A stretch of 64,000 bases of DNA from Akkermansiaceae bacterium UBA956. Its GTDB lineage: Bacteria; Verrucomicrobiota; Verrucomicrobiia; Verrucomicrobiales; Akkermansiaceae. The stretch's first letter is position 1. The number at the start of each line of letters is the position of its first letter. The translations under genes and the position numbers were made by a program. The notes under the pieces were generated by a model. It was not told the origin of the DNA. It saw only the letters and a program-made list of their open reading frames with translations, and ran no database searches. The DNA lies in assembly GCA_002293145.1 (NCBI GenBank), contig DBCO01000033.1:1-64000 (forward strand), given 5' to 3'. Shown here piece by piece: positions 43,072 to 51,881 of the stretch.

Positions 43072-44262
43072 GTGAAAATAACTCTGATTCTTCTGTCATG
43101 CATCGCCCTCGGCCATGCCCAGTCAATCCCTGCCACTCCCATCAAACCTGCAACACCGGCTGCGGATGCTAAGACCGAAGTAACTGCCACTACGCTCTTG
43201 CCGGGAGCAGAGGTTGACATCAAGCCCATCCTTGCTGCAAAACGCACACAAGGAGATGTCGCAGCAACCTGGGAGCCAGGAAAACTCTACCTCCTCGAAT
43301 GCTGGGCCACATGGTGCGGACCATGCATCGCTGCCATTCCGCACGTAAATGAGCTCCACAAAAAGTATCACGACAAAGGCCTGCGCGTGATCGGCATGAA
43401 TGTTTGGGAAGATGGCGAAGAGAAAGTTGCCGCATTCGTAGAGAAAAAGGGTAAGGGCATGAGCTACCCCGTGGTCTATGTAGGCAAAGGCGGGGCTTTT
43501 GAAACCGAGTGGCTTAAGGCGGCGGGCGTCACAGGCATTCCAACGGCATTTCTCGTGCGTGATGGAAAATTTCTACTCAAAACGCATCCCTCGCAGCTCA
43601 CCGATGAAATGATCAGCAGCGCACTGAAAGGCGATGAAGGCATCAAAAAACTCACCGAATCCGTTTCCACTATGGAAAAAAAACGCGAAGTCATGATGGC
43701 AAACTCGCGCGCGTTCTACCAGGCGATGGCCGCCAAGAACATCGAGGAGATGAACAAACATCTCGAAGAGGCCAAAGCAATGGAACTGCCGGAGCAACAA
43801 ATCCAAACCATGGTCCTGCGCATGGCCATCACACAAAAAGACTGGGCAGCGATCCAAAAACACCTAGATGCCGCCACGGATAAACCGATGGCTGGAATGC
43901 TTCTCTACGAAGCCAGCAATGCCGTTTTGCAAGATGATACGGCACCGGAATCATTAGTAAAAACCATCGCCGCCCGCTTTGACGAAGTACACAGCTCACT
44001 ACGCTCTGGCGGCATGGCATACATCGATCAGGCGCGCTTGCAATGGCGCGCAGGCAACAAAGATGCGGCACTGATCTCGGCCAAAAAAGCAGTCGAAGAA
44101 TCGCAAAAACCAGAATCCAAGCCGATGCGCGCCGAGACCATCACCAAAAAATTTCTCAAATCCGTCGAGGCAGGAACCATGCCAGGCAATAATGATATCA
44201 AGCAATGGTATGCCGAAATGCGTGAGCAAGCCGTTAAAGAAGCCGCAGCTGCGACAAAATAA
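43072..44262 (+). CDS. Secreted TlpA-like thioredoxin-fold protein
   Basis: About 396 residues from GTG 43072 (VKITLILLSCIALGHAQ). The frame is open from 42916, but the extra part is basic and lacks a signal. The signal peptide is followed by a Pro/Ala linker, then a redoxin domain with the active site ECWATWCGPCIAAIP (WCGPC) near residue 80 and the cis-Pro region GVTGIPTAFLV. The C-terminal half (residues about 200-396) is helical and TPR-like (MVLRMAITQKDWAAIQKHL). It probably handles disulfides in the periplasm. Confidence 0.82.
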   Translation: MKITLILLSCIALGHAQSIPATPIKPATPAADAKTEVTATTLLPGAEVDIKPILAAKRTQGDVAATWEPGKLYLLECWATWCGPCIAAIPHVNELHKKYHDKGLRVIGMNVWEDGEEKVAAFVEKKGKGMSYPVVYVGKGGAFETEWLKAAGVTGIPTAFLVRDGKFLLKTHPSQLTDEMISSALKGDEGIKKLTESVSTMEKKREVMMANSRAFYQAMAAKNIEEMNKHLEEAKAMELPEQQIQTMVLRMAITQKDWAAIQKHLDAATDKPMAGMLLYEASNAVLQDDTAPESLVKTIAARFDEVHSSLRSGGMAYIDQARLQWRAGNKDAALISAKKAVEESQKPESKPMRAETITKKFLKSVEAGTMPGNNDIKQWYAEMREQAVKEAAAATK

Positions 44263-44267
44263 ACCTT

Positions 44268-44394
44268 GGACTGCGGCAGCCCTACTGCCGCTTTCTCGAT
44301 GACAGCCCTGCTGTCGAGCCGGCAACCCAAGTGCATTTCCAGCCGACGGCAGCAGGCTGCTTTTCTGTAAAGCGGTAGCGGGCTGCCGCAGTCC
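44268..44394. repeat. Compound REP-like palindrome, copy 1
   Basis: The left end GGACTGCGGCAGCCC...CTGCCGCTTT (44268-44294) is the inverse of AAAGCGG...CAGTCC at 44369-44394. Two smaller palindromes lie inside (GACAGCCCTGCTGTCGAG and ACGGCAGCAGGCTGC). It sits between the thioredoxin-like gene and the convergent pckG. Its motifs recur at 59231 and 62972, so it belongs to a dispersed family. Confidence 0.85.
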
Positions 44395-44406
44395 ACGATA
44401 CTGATC

Positions 44407-46242
44407 TTACACCAAACGCGCAGCCAGCAACTCTCGTTGGAACAGCAACTCCTTGGGTAAGTGATCATAGAGCTCAATGAAAAACTCGGCTTGGCTAACA
44501 AGCTCTTGTTTCCATTCTTTGCGATCAAAGGCCATGCAATTGGCAAATTCTTGTTCGCCAAAACCAGCAAGCCCGAAGTGGTTGAAATCATCATACGAAG
44601 GTGTCCAACCAATCTGCGTCTCGTGGCCTGCAGCTTCGCCTTTGCAGCGACGCACGATCCAATCAAGCACACGCATGTTTTCGCCGAAGCCTGGCCAGAG
44701 GAATTTTCCGTCCTCGCTTTTGCGGAACCAATTGACATGGAAGATACGCGGCAAGTGCGTGAGATAGCGGCGCATCTCTAACCAATGTGCGAAATAGGCA
44801 CCCATGTTGTAGCCGCAGAACGGTAACATCGCCATCGGATCGCGCCGAACTTTACCGATCGTTCCTGCCGCGGCAGCCGTCATTTCCGAGCCCATAGTGG
44901 CACCCAGATAGACGCCGTGACCCCAATTGAATGCTTGAAATACTAGAGGCATAGTAGTAGCGCGGCGACCGCCGAAAATGATCGCATCGATGGCCACACC
45001 GTCAGGATTTTGCCAGTTTGGATCAATGGTGGGGCACTGCGCTGCGGGAGCTGTGAACCGTGCATTCGCGTGAGATGATGGGCGTCCGCAATCAGGTGTC
45101 CAATCTTGCCCAGTCCAGTCGATCAAATGCGCAGGAGCTTCTTTCGTCATGCCTTCCCACCAAACATCGCCATCATCGGTGAGCGCAACGTTGGTAAAGA
45201 TGGTGTTAGATTTCATGGAATCCATGGCGATGGGATTCGTTGAGTAGGAGGTGCCAGGAGCCACTCCGAAGAAGCCCGTTTCAGGATTGATCGCGTGCAA
45301 TTTACCATCCTCATGCGGCCACAGCCATGCGATATCATCGCCAACTACAGAGGATTTCCAGCCAGCTTCAGCGTATTCTTTTGGCGGCACTAACATCGCC
45401 ATGTTGGTTTTTCCACAGGCCGAGGGAAATGCGGCGGCCACATAGGTAACGCTACCATCGGGCGAATGTAAGCCGGTGATGAGCATGTGCTCGGCCATCC
45501 ATTTGTGCTCGCGCGCAATGTTCGACGCGATACGCAGGGCGAGGCATTTTTTTCCTAACAGGGCGTTGCCACCATAGCCCGATCCGTAAGACCAAATCTC
45601 GCGGGCATCAGGGAAATGACAGATGTATTTGTCATCGTTGCAGGGCCAACTAGAGTCAGCTTGCCCTGCCTCAAGCGGAACGCCAACCGTGTGTGCGCAG
45701 GGAATAAAATAGCTATGACCATCACGCTTTCGCGGCGTCACGGCATTGGCTTCATCTTCGAGGCGCTGGAGCACATGTGAACCCATGTGGCACATGATGC
45801 GCATGTTGACGACAACATAAGGACTATCAGAAATTTCAACACCAATCTTGGCCAACGGCGAATCGAGGGGGCCCATGCAGAAGGGAATCACATACATGGT
45901 GCGTCCTTTCATCGCGCCTCGGAATTTCCCTAACAAAATCGCTTTCATTTCCGCGGGATCGGCCCAGTTGTTTGTCGGGCCAGCTTCATCGGGACGTTTG
46001 ACACAGATGAAGGTACGATCCTCCACACGGGCGACATCAGAGGGATTGGATCGGGCGAGGAACGAATTCGGACGCATCGCAGGATTGAGGCGTGTGAAAG
46101 TGCCTTGATCGACCAGCAACTGTGTCAGGCGATTCCACTCATCTTGCGAGCCATCGCACCAAACGACTTGATCGGGTATGCAGAGGGTGGTCATATCGGT
46201 GACCCATTTAAGCAATACGCCGTGTGTGGTGGGAGTTTTCAT
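44407..46242 (-). CDS. pckG: Phosphoenolpyruvate carboxykinase (GTP)
   Basis: 611 residues, usual for the GTP-dependent class. The active-site FPSACGKTNMAML (kinase loop with the reactive Cys) lies near residue 275. VVGDDIAWLWPHEDGKLHAI and FGGRRATTMPLVFQ are family signatures. It converts oxaloacetate to phosphoenolpyruvate, the entry to gluconeogenesis. Its ATG overlaps the stop of the RluA-type gene by 4 bases, so they are probably co-translated. A REP-like element lies just downstream. Confidence 0.95.
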   Translation of the reverse strand: MKTPTTHGVLLKWVTDMTTLCIPDQVVWCDGSQDEWNRLTQLLVDQGTFTRLNPAMRPNSFLARSNPSDVARVEDRTFICVKRPDEAGPTNNWADPAEMKAILLGKFRGAMKGRTMYVIPFCMGPLDSPLAKIGVEISDSPYVVVNMRIMCHMGSHVLQRLEDEANAVTPRKRDGHSYFIPCAHTVGVPLEAGQADSSWPCNDDKYICHFPDAREIWSYGSGYGGNALLGKKCLALRIASNIAREHKWMAEHMLITGLHSPDGSVTYVAAAFPSACGKTNMAMLVPPKEYAEAGWKSSVVGDDIAWLWPHEDGKLHAINPETGFFGVAPGTSYSTNPIAMDSMKSNTIFTNVALTDDGDVWWEGMTKEAPAHLIDWTGQDWTPDCGRPSSHANARFTAPAAQCPTIDPNWQNPDGVAIDAIIFGGRRATTMPLVFQAFNWGHGVYLGATMGSEMTAAAAGTIGKVRRDPMAMLPFCGYNMGAYFAHWLEMRRYLTHLPRIFHVNWFRKSEDGKFLWPGFGENMRVLDWIVRRCKGEAAGHETQIGWTPSYDDFNHFGLAGFGEQEFANCMAFDRKEWKQELVSQAEFFIELYDHLPKELLFQRELLAARLV

Positions 46243-47222
46243 AACGAATTGATTGAAAGATGTGTGCCCGCTTTCGACAATGCAATCGGAATATGTGCGG
46301 AGAGAATCGCTAAATTAGCTGAAATACTTGGGGATCCAACCGATTCCTGGGAAGGGAATGATACAGCATCTGGGTCATTCATCCAGTGCGAAAGATCTGC
46401 AGGAAGTGGGCAATGCCACTCACGCATTGCGCCGCCCCAGGGGATTTTCAAGCGTGCTGCATGAAGGGCTTGGCGCGGTAAGATCATCCGTGTACGCAGG
46501 GCATCACTCCATCCGTGATCGATGAAATCAAGAAACGTAGTTTCATCAGAGCCATAGATTTTATCGCCGACGATGGGCAATCCGAGATGGGACAAATGCA
46601 CGCGAATTTGATGAGTCCGACCAGTGACCGGCAGGCACGCAATTTCACTAAACACCCCGAGTTGATTTTCCCAAGAGCGCACCAAGCGGAAATGCGTGAG
46701 ACTTTCGCGGCCCGATTCATGCACCGTGCGCTTGAGCCAAATAGCGCTGGGCTGAATCAGACCTTGGCGGATGATTGGTTGATCTACCGTGACCTCCATC
46801 CACTCGGGGCGACCGTGAACGAGGGCGATGTATTCTTTTTCGGCATCGCGAAATTGCAAGCTCATCGCCAAGTGCCGTGCGGCATCAGTGTGCTTGGCGA
46901 CGAGAACTAGGCCACTGGTTTCGCGGTCAAGCCGCGTGATGATCGCTGGTTTTTTCCCATTAGCTACTTCAAAGGCTAACAGCTCCTCTAGTCCGCAAAG
47001 CAAGGTCGGCTCATCACGACCATTCGAAGGATGCACAATCAAGGGCGCAGGCTTGGCAATGACGATGAAGTCATCGCTTTCATCGATGACTCCAAATTCA
47101 AGAATCGCCTCTGGTCCCTCGTTCACTGGCGCGCATGCTAACGCGACTCTCACGCCGTGAGCAAGTAAGATCAGTGCCGCATGATTGACAGCGCTCCGGC
47201 ATTTGCCTAGGCTCAGCGCCAT
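46239..47222 (-). CDS. RluA-family pseudouridine synthase
   Basis: About 327 residues from ATG 47222; ATG 47237 or an internal GTG near VNEGPEAI are alternatives. The catalytic motif is ITRLDRETSGLVLVAK (Asp). GRTHQIRVHLSHLGLPIVGD is the other signature, and VIDESDDFIVIAKPAPLIVH begins the core. There is no clear S4 domain. It makes pseudouridine in rRNA or tRNA; the target is not predictable. The ATG shares bases with the start of the divergent flavoprotein gene (CATG at 47220-47223). Confidence 0.9.
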   Translation of the reverse strand: MALSLGKCRSAVNHAALILLAHGVRVALACAPVNEGPEAILEFGVIDESDDFIVIAKPAPLIVHPSNGRDEPTLLCGLEELLAFEVANGKKPAIITRLDRETSGLVLVAKHTDAARHLAMSLQFRDAEKEYIALVHGRPEWMEVTVDQPIIRQGLIQPSAIWLKRTVHESGRESLTHFRLVRSWENQLGVFSEIACLPVTGRTHQIRVHLSHLGLPIVGDKIYGSDETTFLDFIDHGWSDALRTRMILPRQALHAARLKIPWGGAMREWHCPLPADLSHWMNDPDAVSFPSQESVGSPSISANLAILSAHIPIALSKAGTHLSINSL

Positions 47223-48480
47223 GCCGCCATCATCCACAGCTCGAATCGCCGTCGTCGGAGGCGGACCGGCGGGCTTGTTTGCAGCGGAAACACTCGCGAT
47301 GCAAGGTGTGAAGGTGGATCTCTACGATGCGATGCCCTCGGTGGGGCGGAAATTTCTCGTAGCTGGACGTGGTGGGCTCAATCTGACTCACGGCGAGCCT
47401 ATGGAAACATTTCGCACACGCTATCGAGGCCCTGAGATGCCAGAGGACTGCTGGGTAGATTGGCTAACAGATTTCTCCCCACAAGAAATTAGAAATTGGG
47501 CGTCGGGACTAGGCATTGAGACATTTCAGGCAAGCAGCGGCCGTGTCTATCCCAAGGAGATGAAAGCGGCTCCCTTGTTGCGAAGGTGGGTCGATCGACT
47601 GCGCGGCTTGCAAGTGAGATTTCATATGCTGCATCGGCTTTGTAAAATCGAGCACGACCCCTTGCTGCGTCTGCATTTCAAAAAAAATGCAGGGAAAGAT
47701 AGCGCAGAAAATATGTTAGACTTATTCTATGTCGATTCACCTGATGCCGTGATTCTTGCTCTTGGTGGAGCCTCGTGGCCGATCACCGGATCAAACGGTG
47801 CATGGACTTCTTTGTTGGATCATCTGGGCGTCAACGTGCCACCATTAGTCGCTGCCAATTGCGGCTGGGAACTGGATTGGCCTGCTGATTTGTTAGATAA
47901 AATCGAAGGTCTACCCTTGAAGAACTGCCGCGCTTCTGCCGATGGAGAATACGCAAGCGGCGAACTGATGATCACTCGCTACGGCCTCGAAGGTGGGATC
48001 ATTTATACACTCGGAGCGGCACTGCGGAGAATGCAGGAGCCAGTCATCGAGATCGATCTCAAACCAAGCGCCGAAATTCCTGAATTACTGCGGAAAATGG
48101 AATCGGTGAAGCGAAACCTGATCGCTGAATCACGAACGCGTTGGCGATTGTCTGAGCAAGCTCACGCCTTACTTGCATGGCAGGCGGAGATGCGCGGCAT
48201 TGAGGATCCGGCTCATCTCGCAGAATTGGTGAAACATTTTCCGCTATCCTTGCGAGGCCCACGACCGATTGCCGAAGCCATTTCCAGCGCTGGCGGCATA
48301 GCTTGGCGCGATCTAACAAAATCGCTCTCACTGCAGGGTGCTCCAGCCATTTTTTTCGCAGGAGAAATGATCGATTGGGAGGCTCCCACAGGCGGCTATT
48401 TGATCCAGGGATGTTTCGCAACGGGGCGCCGTGCCGCACGCTCGGCGATGGATTATTTGCGTCAAAAAGGACTGTATTGA
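47221..48480 (+). CDS. FAD-dependent oxidoreductase (HI0933/TIGR03862-like flavoprotein)
   Basis: 419 residues from ATG 47221 (MPPSSTARIAVVGGGPAG). The FAD-binding VVGGGPAGLFAAETLA is at residues 10-25, and VGRKFLVAGRGGLNLTHGEP follows. The C-terminus has FFAGEMIDWEAPTGGYLIQG, the closing signature of this family. The physiological substrate is not known. It is divergent from the RluA-type gene, with the two start codons overlapping. Confidence 0.88.
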   Translation: MPPSSTARIAVVGGGPAGLFAAETLAMQGVKVDLYDAMPSVGRKFLVAGRGGLNLTHGEPMETFRTRYRGPEMPEDCWVDWLTDFSPQEIRNWASGLGIETFQASSGRVYPKEMKAAPLLRRWVDRLRGLQVRFHMLHRLCKIEHDPLLRLHFKKNAGKDSAENMLDLFYVDSPDAVILALGGASWPITGSNGAWTSLLDHLGVNVPPLVAANCGWELDWPADLLDKIEGLPLKNCRASADGEYASGELMITRYGLEGGIIYTLGAALRRMQEPVIEIDLKPSAEIPELLRKMESVKRNLIAESRTRWRLSEQAHALLAWQAEMRGIEDPAHLAELVKHFPLSLRGPRPIAEAISSAGGIAWRDLTKSLSLQGAPAIFFAGEMIDWEAPTGGYLIQGCFATGRRAARSAMDYLRQKGLY

Positions 48481-48685
48481 CACAAAAATCGGCGTATATT
48501 TCTAGCCTAATCAGGCAATTTCTGCTAAGCTTTTGCATAGCGATGACGAGCCATGCTCGAAAATGATTTCAGCAATGCCACTCGGAGCACTCTAGCAGAT
48601 TACGACCACAAACCTTGGTGGTTCAAATGTTGCTGCCGTGCCGCGCGATTGCTCTCGCCGATTTTGTGAAAGACCAACTAATGGA

Positions 48686-49396
48686 TTAAGCAATGTTGGT
48701 ATACACCGCTTGCACGTCATCGTCGTCTTCGATCTTATCAATGAGTTTTTCCACTTCCTCCAATTGCTCCTCGGTGAGCTCGACGGGATTGCTGGCGATG
48801 CGACGCAACTCAGCTTTTTTCACCTCGATGCCAAGCTGCTCAAAGGCATGTGTCAGCGTCGAAAAACTCCCATACTCAGCATAGGCCGTCACAAGGTCAT
48901 CTTCCACTACCAATTCCTCCAAGCCACCATCGATCAGAGCGAGTTCGATCTCCTCCAGATCCATACCTTGAATCAACTGAAATTCCACCGCAGTCTTGCG
49001 AGAGAAAAGAAACTCCAGCGAACCACTGGGCACCATTTGTCCGCCATTTTTGTTGAAATAGGTTTTCACGTTGGTCACCGAGCGATTCGAATTGTCGGTA
49101 GCGCACTCAACAAATACCAATACACCGTGCGGACCTTTGCCCTCGTAGTTCACTTCCACGATGTCCTGCGCATCCTTCGCAGAGGCGCGCTTGATTGCCG
49201 CATCAATGTTATCTTTCGGCAAGTTCTCGGCTTTGGCATTCGAGATCGCGAGGCGCAACTTCGCATTGGTCATCGGATCAGGCCCGCCTTCTTTGGCTGC
49301 CATGGTGATCAATTTTGCCATCTTCGGGAACACCTTGGACATTTTATCCCAGCGTGCTTCCTTCGCTCTTCTTCTGCATTCAAATGCGCGTCCCAT
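48686..49396 (-). CDS. yebC: YebC/PmpR-family protein
   Basis: 236 residues from ATG 49396 (MGRAFECRRRAKEARWDKMS). The frame opens earlier, but this start matches the family. AKLITMAAKEGGPDPMTNAKL, NLPKDNIDAAIKRA, YEGKGPHGVLVFVECATDN and the acidic C-terminal half are characteristic. Members were described as DNA-binding regulators, and some are now linked to translation of polyproline stretches. Its role here is not resolved. Confidence 0.92.
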   Translation of the reverse strand: MGRAFECRRRAKEARWDKMSKVFPKMAKLITMAAKEGGPDPMTNAKLRLAISNAKAENLPKDNIDAAIKRASAKDAQDIVEVNYEGKGPHGVLVFVECATDNSNRSVTNVKTYFNKNGGQMVPSGSLEFLFSRKTAVEFQLIQGMDLEEIELALIDGGLEELVVEDDLVTAYAEYGSFSTLTHAFEQLGIEVKKAELRRIASNPVELTEEQLEEVEKLIDKIEDDDDVQAVYTNIA

Positions 49397-49714
49397 AATC
49401 AATAAATTGGTAAAAATTTGAGGCACCGAGAGAATCGTCGCCCGCACCATTCAAACGGAAAATGGAAAAAGAACCAATACTTGTTTTGCAAAAAATCAAG
49501 CACATCCGTCAGCCGCTGAAGCGCTAGACTTTCAAAATCTGCAAGTTACATAATCCATCAGATGCTAATCGGAATAAGCAACTGCAAGCAAATTCGGTCG
49601 CTTAAAATACTTCATAACAGCCGTAAATTCGTCGAAACAAAGGCCCACATCACTCTGCAAGCTAATTTCCACGCAACTTTTCTCCCTTTGCCGTGTTTGA
49701 TTATCTATCTACTT
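49397..49714. other. Intergenic region with no recognised feature
   Basis: About 318 bases between the divergent yebC and SHD1-DUF1549 genes. The longer frame that runs through from 49562 lacks coding character before 49715. No promoter, repeat or RNA was recognised. Confidence 0.4.
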
Positions 49715-51856
49715 ATGAAATGCACATTTTCCCTGACGATTTCTTTCCTCTGTTGCCTCGGCGTAGCGCTGATGGCGGCATCACCGTCCAAGAGCCAAGA
49801 AAAAGGCAAGGGCAAGGGAAAAAAACGAGCCGCCGCAGAAGAAGTCACACTGCCGCCCGATCTCACACCGAAGGCCTCGATTTCCTGGCACACTTGGACA
49901 TCATCAAATGGCGAAGCGCTCGATGCAAAGTATCGCGCACTCGAAAACGGCATCGTCACCGTAGAGCAAAAGGACAAACGCTTGGTGCGCTTTGCGATTT
50001 CGCGACTGAGCAAGGCTGATCAAGCTTTTGCCCAAGCCTGCAAAAACGCTGAGCCGCGTCCGCCGATGGCCCAAGCGATCATTGACAAAGCCGCCGCACG
50101 ACTCAACGACACCATCAATGCCAAACTCACCACTAGCACGATCGCGCCGAACCCCACTGCATCCGATGCGCTCTTTCTGCGACGCATTTATCTTGATACC
50201 ATCGGCCGCATCCCCACCGCAGAGGAAGCGCAAACCTTTCTCGATGATCGCTCGCCAAACAAACGCTCCACCTTGATCAATCAGCTCCTCAATTCTCCGG
50301 GCTACACGATGCAAATGTTCAATTGGCTCGCCGACATGCTGCGCGTCAAAGACGACTACGGCAAGGGCGCGAAAGCATTTCTCTACGAAGATTGGCTTAA
50401 GGAGCAAGTGGCGATGAATGCCTCGTGGGATCACATGGTGCGCGAGATGTTGACCGCCGATGGCAAGCTGAACCAAAATGGTGCGGCTGGATTTTTGTTG
50501 CGCGATGCTCAGATGCCGCTCGATGGCGTAGCGAACTTACTCACGACTTTTCTCGGTGCCAACGTTTCCTGCGCCCAATGCCACGATCACCCCTTTGCCG
50601 ACTGGTCGCAGCATGATTTTTACAGCATGGCCGCCTTTTTCGGCGCGACCGATGGCTTCCACGAACGCGTCTATCGCGAGACCCGTAAACTAATCAAATC
50701 AGAAGAGATGGCAGAACTGCCACGCGCGATGGTCAATCAAGTCCTCGCCTCGAACCCCTATAATCTAGTGGATCTCTCGAAAAACAAACTCACCTTCCCC
50801 AATGACTACAAATACAAAGACGCCACACCCGGCGAGCTCACCAAGCCCTCTTTGATTCGTTGGGATGATACGAAAAACGACAACCCTGCCTATGCTGTCA
50901 CCGCGAACAGCTCGGCACAATTACGCAATCAGTTTGCCGATTGGATGGTGCATCCGGAGAACCCGCGCTTTGCCACGGCTATCGCCAATCGTCTGTGGAG
51001 AAAAGTTTTCGGCCTCGCCGTGCAAGAACCCGTTTCAGACATCGATGATCCCTCCGCCGCCAGCAATCCGGAATTGCTCGCCCACATCACCACGTACATG
51101 AAACAAGCGAAGTTTGACCTCCGCGAGTTCCAACGCATTTTATTTCACACCGCCGCCTATCAACGTCTCGCCAGCAAGGTACCGGAAGATCCGCAAACCT
51201 ATCGCTTTGAAGGACCAGTCATTCGTCGCATGAGCGCCGAGCAAGTATGGGATTCCGTCATCGCCCTCACCACTGGTAGCGATGCCGACAACATCCTTCT
51301 GCGCCGTGGCGACACAATGCAGAAAACAGACCTCGGCGACAACGCGATCACACCTGAATCGGTGAAATCCGTGATTGATGAACTGAAGAAAAATCGCATA
51401 GTGGTGAAAGGCGGTGGCAAGAAAAATGGAGGCAATCCCCGTGCACTCGCATCATCTTATGAAGGTGGCACCCCCACCCAACGCCATGGATTGTTGTTAG
51501 CACGTGCCAGCGAAATCCAGCAACCTGCTCCAGAAAATCATTTCCTCCGACTCTTCGGCCAAAGCGATCGACTGGTCTCTGACACCAACACGGTGGACGG
51601 CAACGTGCCACAACTTCTGCAACTGATGAATGGTCCTGTGCAGCTGATGATCACCCAAAATTCCTTGGCGATGAATGAAGCAGCCAAAGAGAAAAACCCC
51701 GCCGATCAAATCACCTCGCTTTACCTCAGCTTCCTCGGTCGCACCCCAAGCAGTGCCGAGATTGCCAAGTCCACCGAAGCATTGAAAGAAGGCCTAACAC
51801 TTTCCGACATCGCATGGGTTCTCCTCAATACGCGCGAATTCCTTTTCATTCCGTAA
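49715..51856 (+). CDS. Secreted SHD1-DUF1549-DUF1553 protein
   Basis: 713 residues from ATG 49715. A signal peptide (MKCTFSLTISFLCCLGVALMA) precedes a Lys/Gly-rich linker. An SHD1-like region at residues about 55-110 has TWTSSNGEALDAKYRALENG and then RFAISRLSKADQAF. The DUF1549 part includes LRRIYLDTIGRIPTAEEAQT and a cysteine motif NVSCAQCHDHPFADW. The C-terminal DUF1553 part has ANRLWRKVFGLAVQEPVSDI and RNQFADWMV. These proteins are abundant in planctomycetes and verrucomicrobia and occur with DUF1501 genes. The CxxCH motif suggests heme, and the function is unproven. Confidence 0.9.
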   Translation: MKCTFSLTISFLCCLGVALMAASPSKSQEKGKGKGKKRAAAEEVTLPPDLTPKASISWHTWTSSNGEALDAKYRALENGIVTVEQKDKRLVRFAISRLSKADQAFAQACKNAEPRPPMAQAIIDKAAARLNDTINAKLTTSTIAPNPTASDALFLRRIYLDTIGRIPTAEEAQTFLDDRSPNKRSTLINQLLNSPGYTMQMFNWLADMLRVKDDYGKGAKAFLYEDWLKEQVAMNASWDHMVREMLTADGKLNQNGAAGFLLRDAQMPLDGVANLLTTFLGANVSCAQCHDHPFADWSQHDFYSMAAFFGATDGFHERVYRETRKLIKSEEMAELPRAMVNQVLASNPYNLVDLSKNKLTFPNDYKYKDATPGELTKPSLIRWDDTKNDNPAYAVTANSSAQLRNQFADWMVHPENPRFATAIANRLWRKVFGLAVQEPVSDIDDPSAASNPELLAHITTYMKQAKFDLREFQRILFHTAAYQRLASKVPEDPQTYRFEGPVIRRMSAEQVWDSVIALTTGSDADNILLRRGDTMQKTDLGDNAITPESVKSVIDELKKNRIVVKGGGKKNGGNPRALASSYEGGTPTQRHGLLLARASEIQQPAPENHFLRLFGQSDRLVSDTNTVDGNVPQLLQLMNGPVQLMITQNSLAMNEAAKEKNPADQITSLYLSFLGRTPSSAEIAKSTEALKEGLTLSDIAWVLLNTREFLFIP

Positions 51857-51881
51857 TCCTAACAAAAAACTTTCCAACCTT

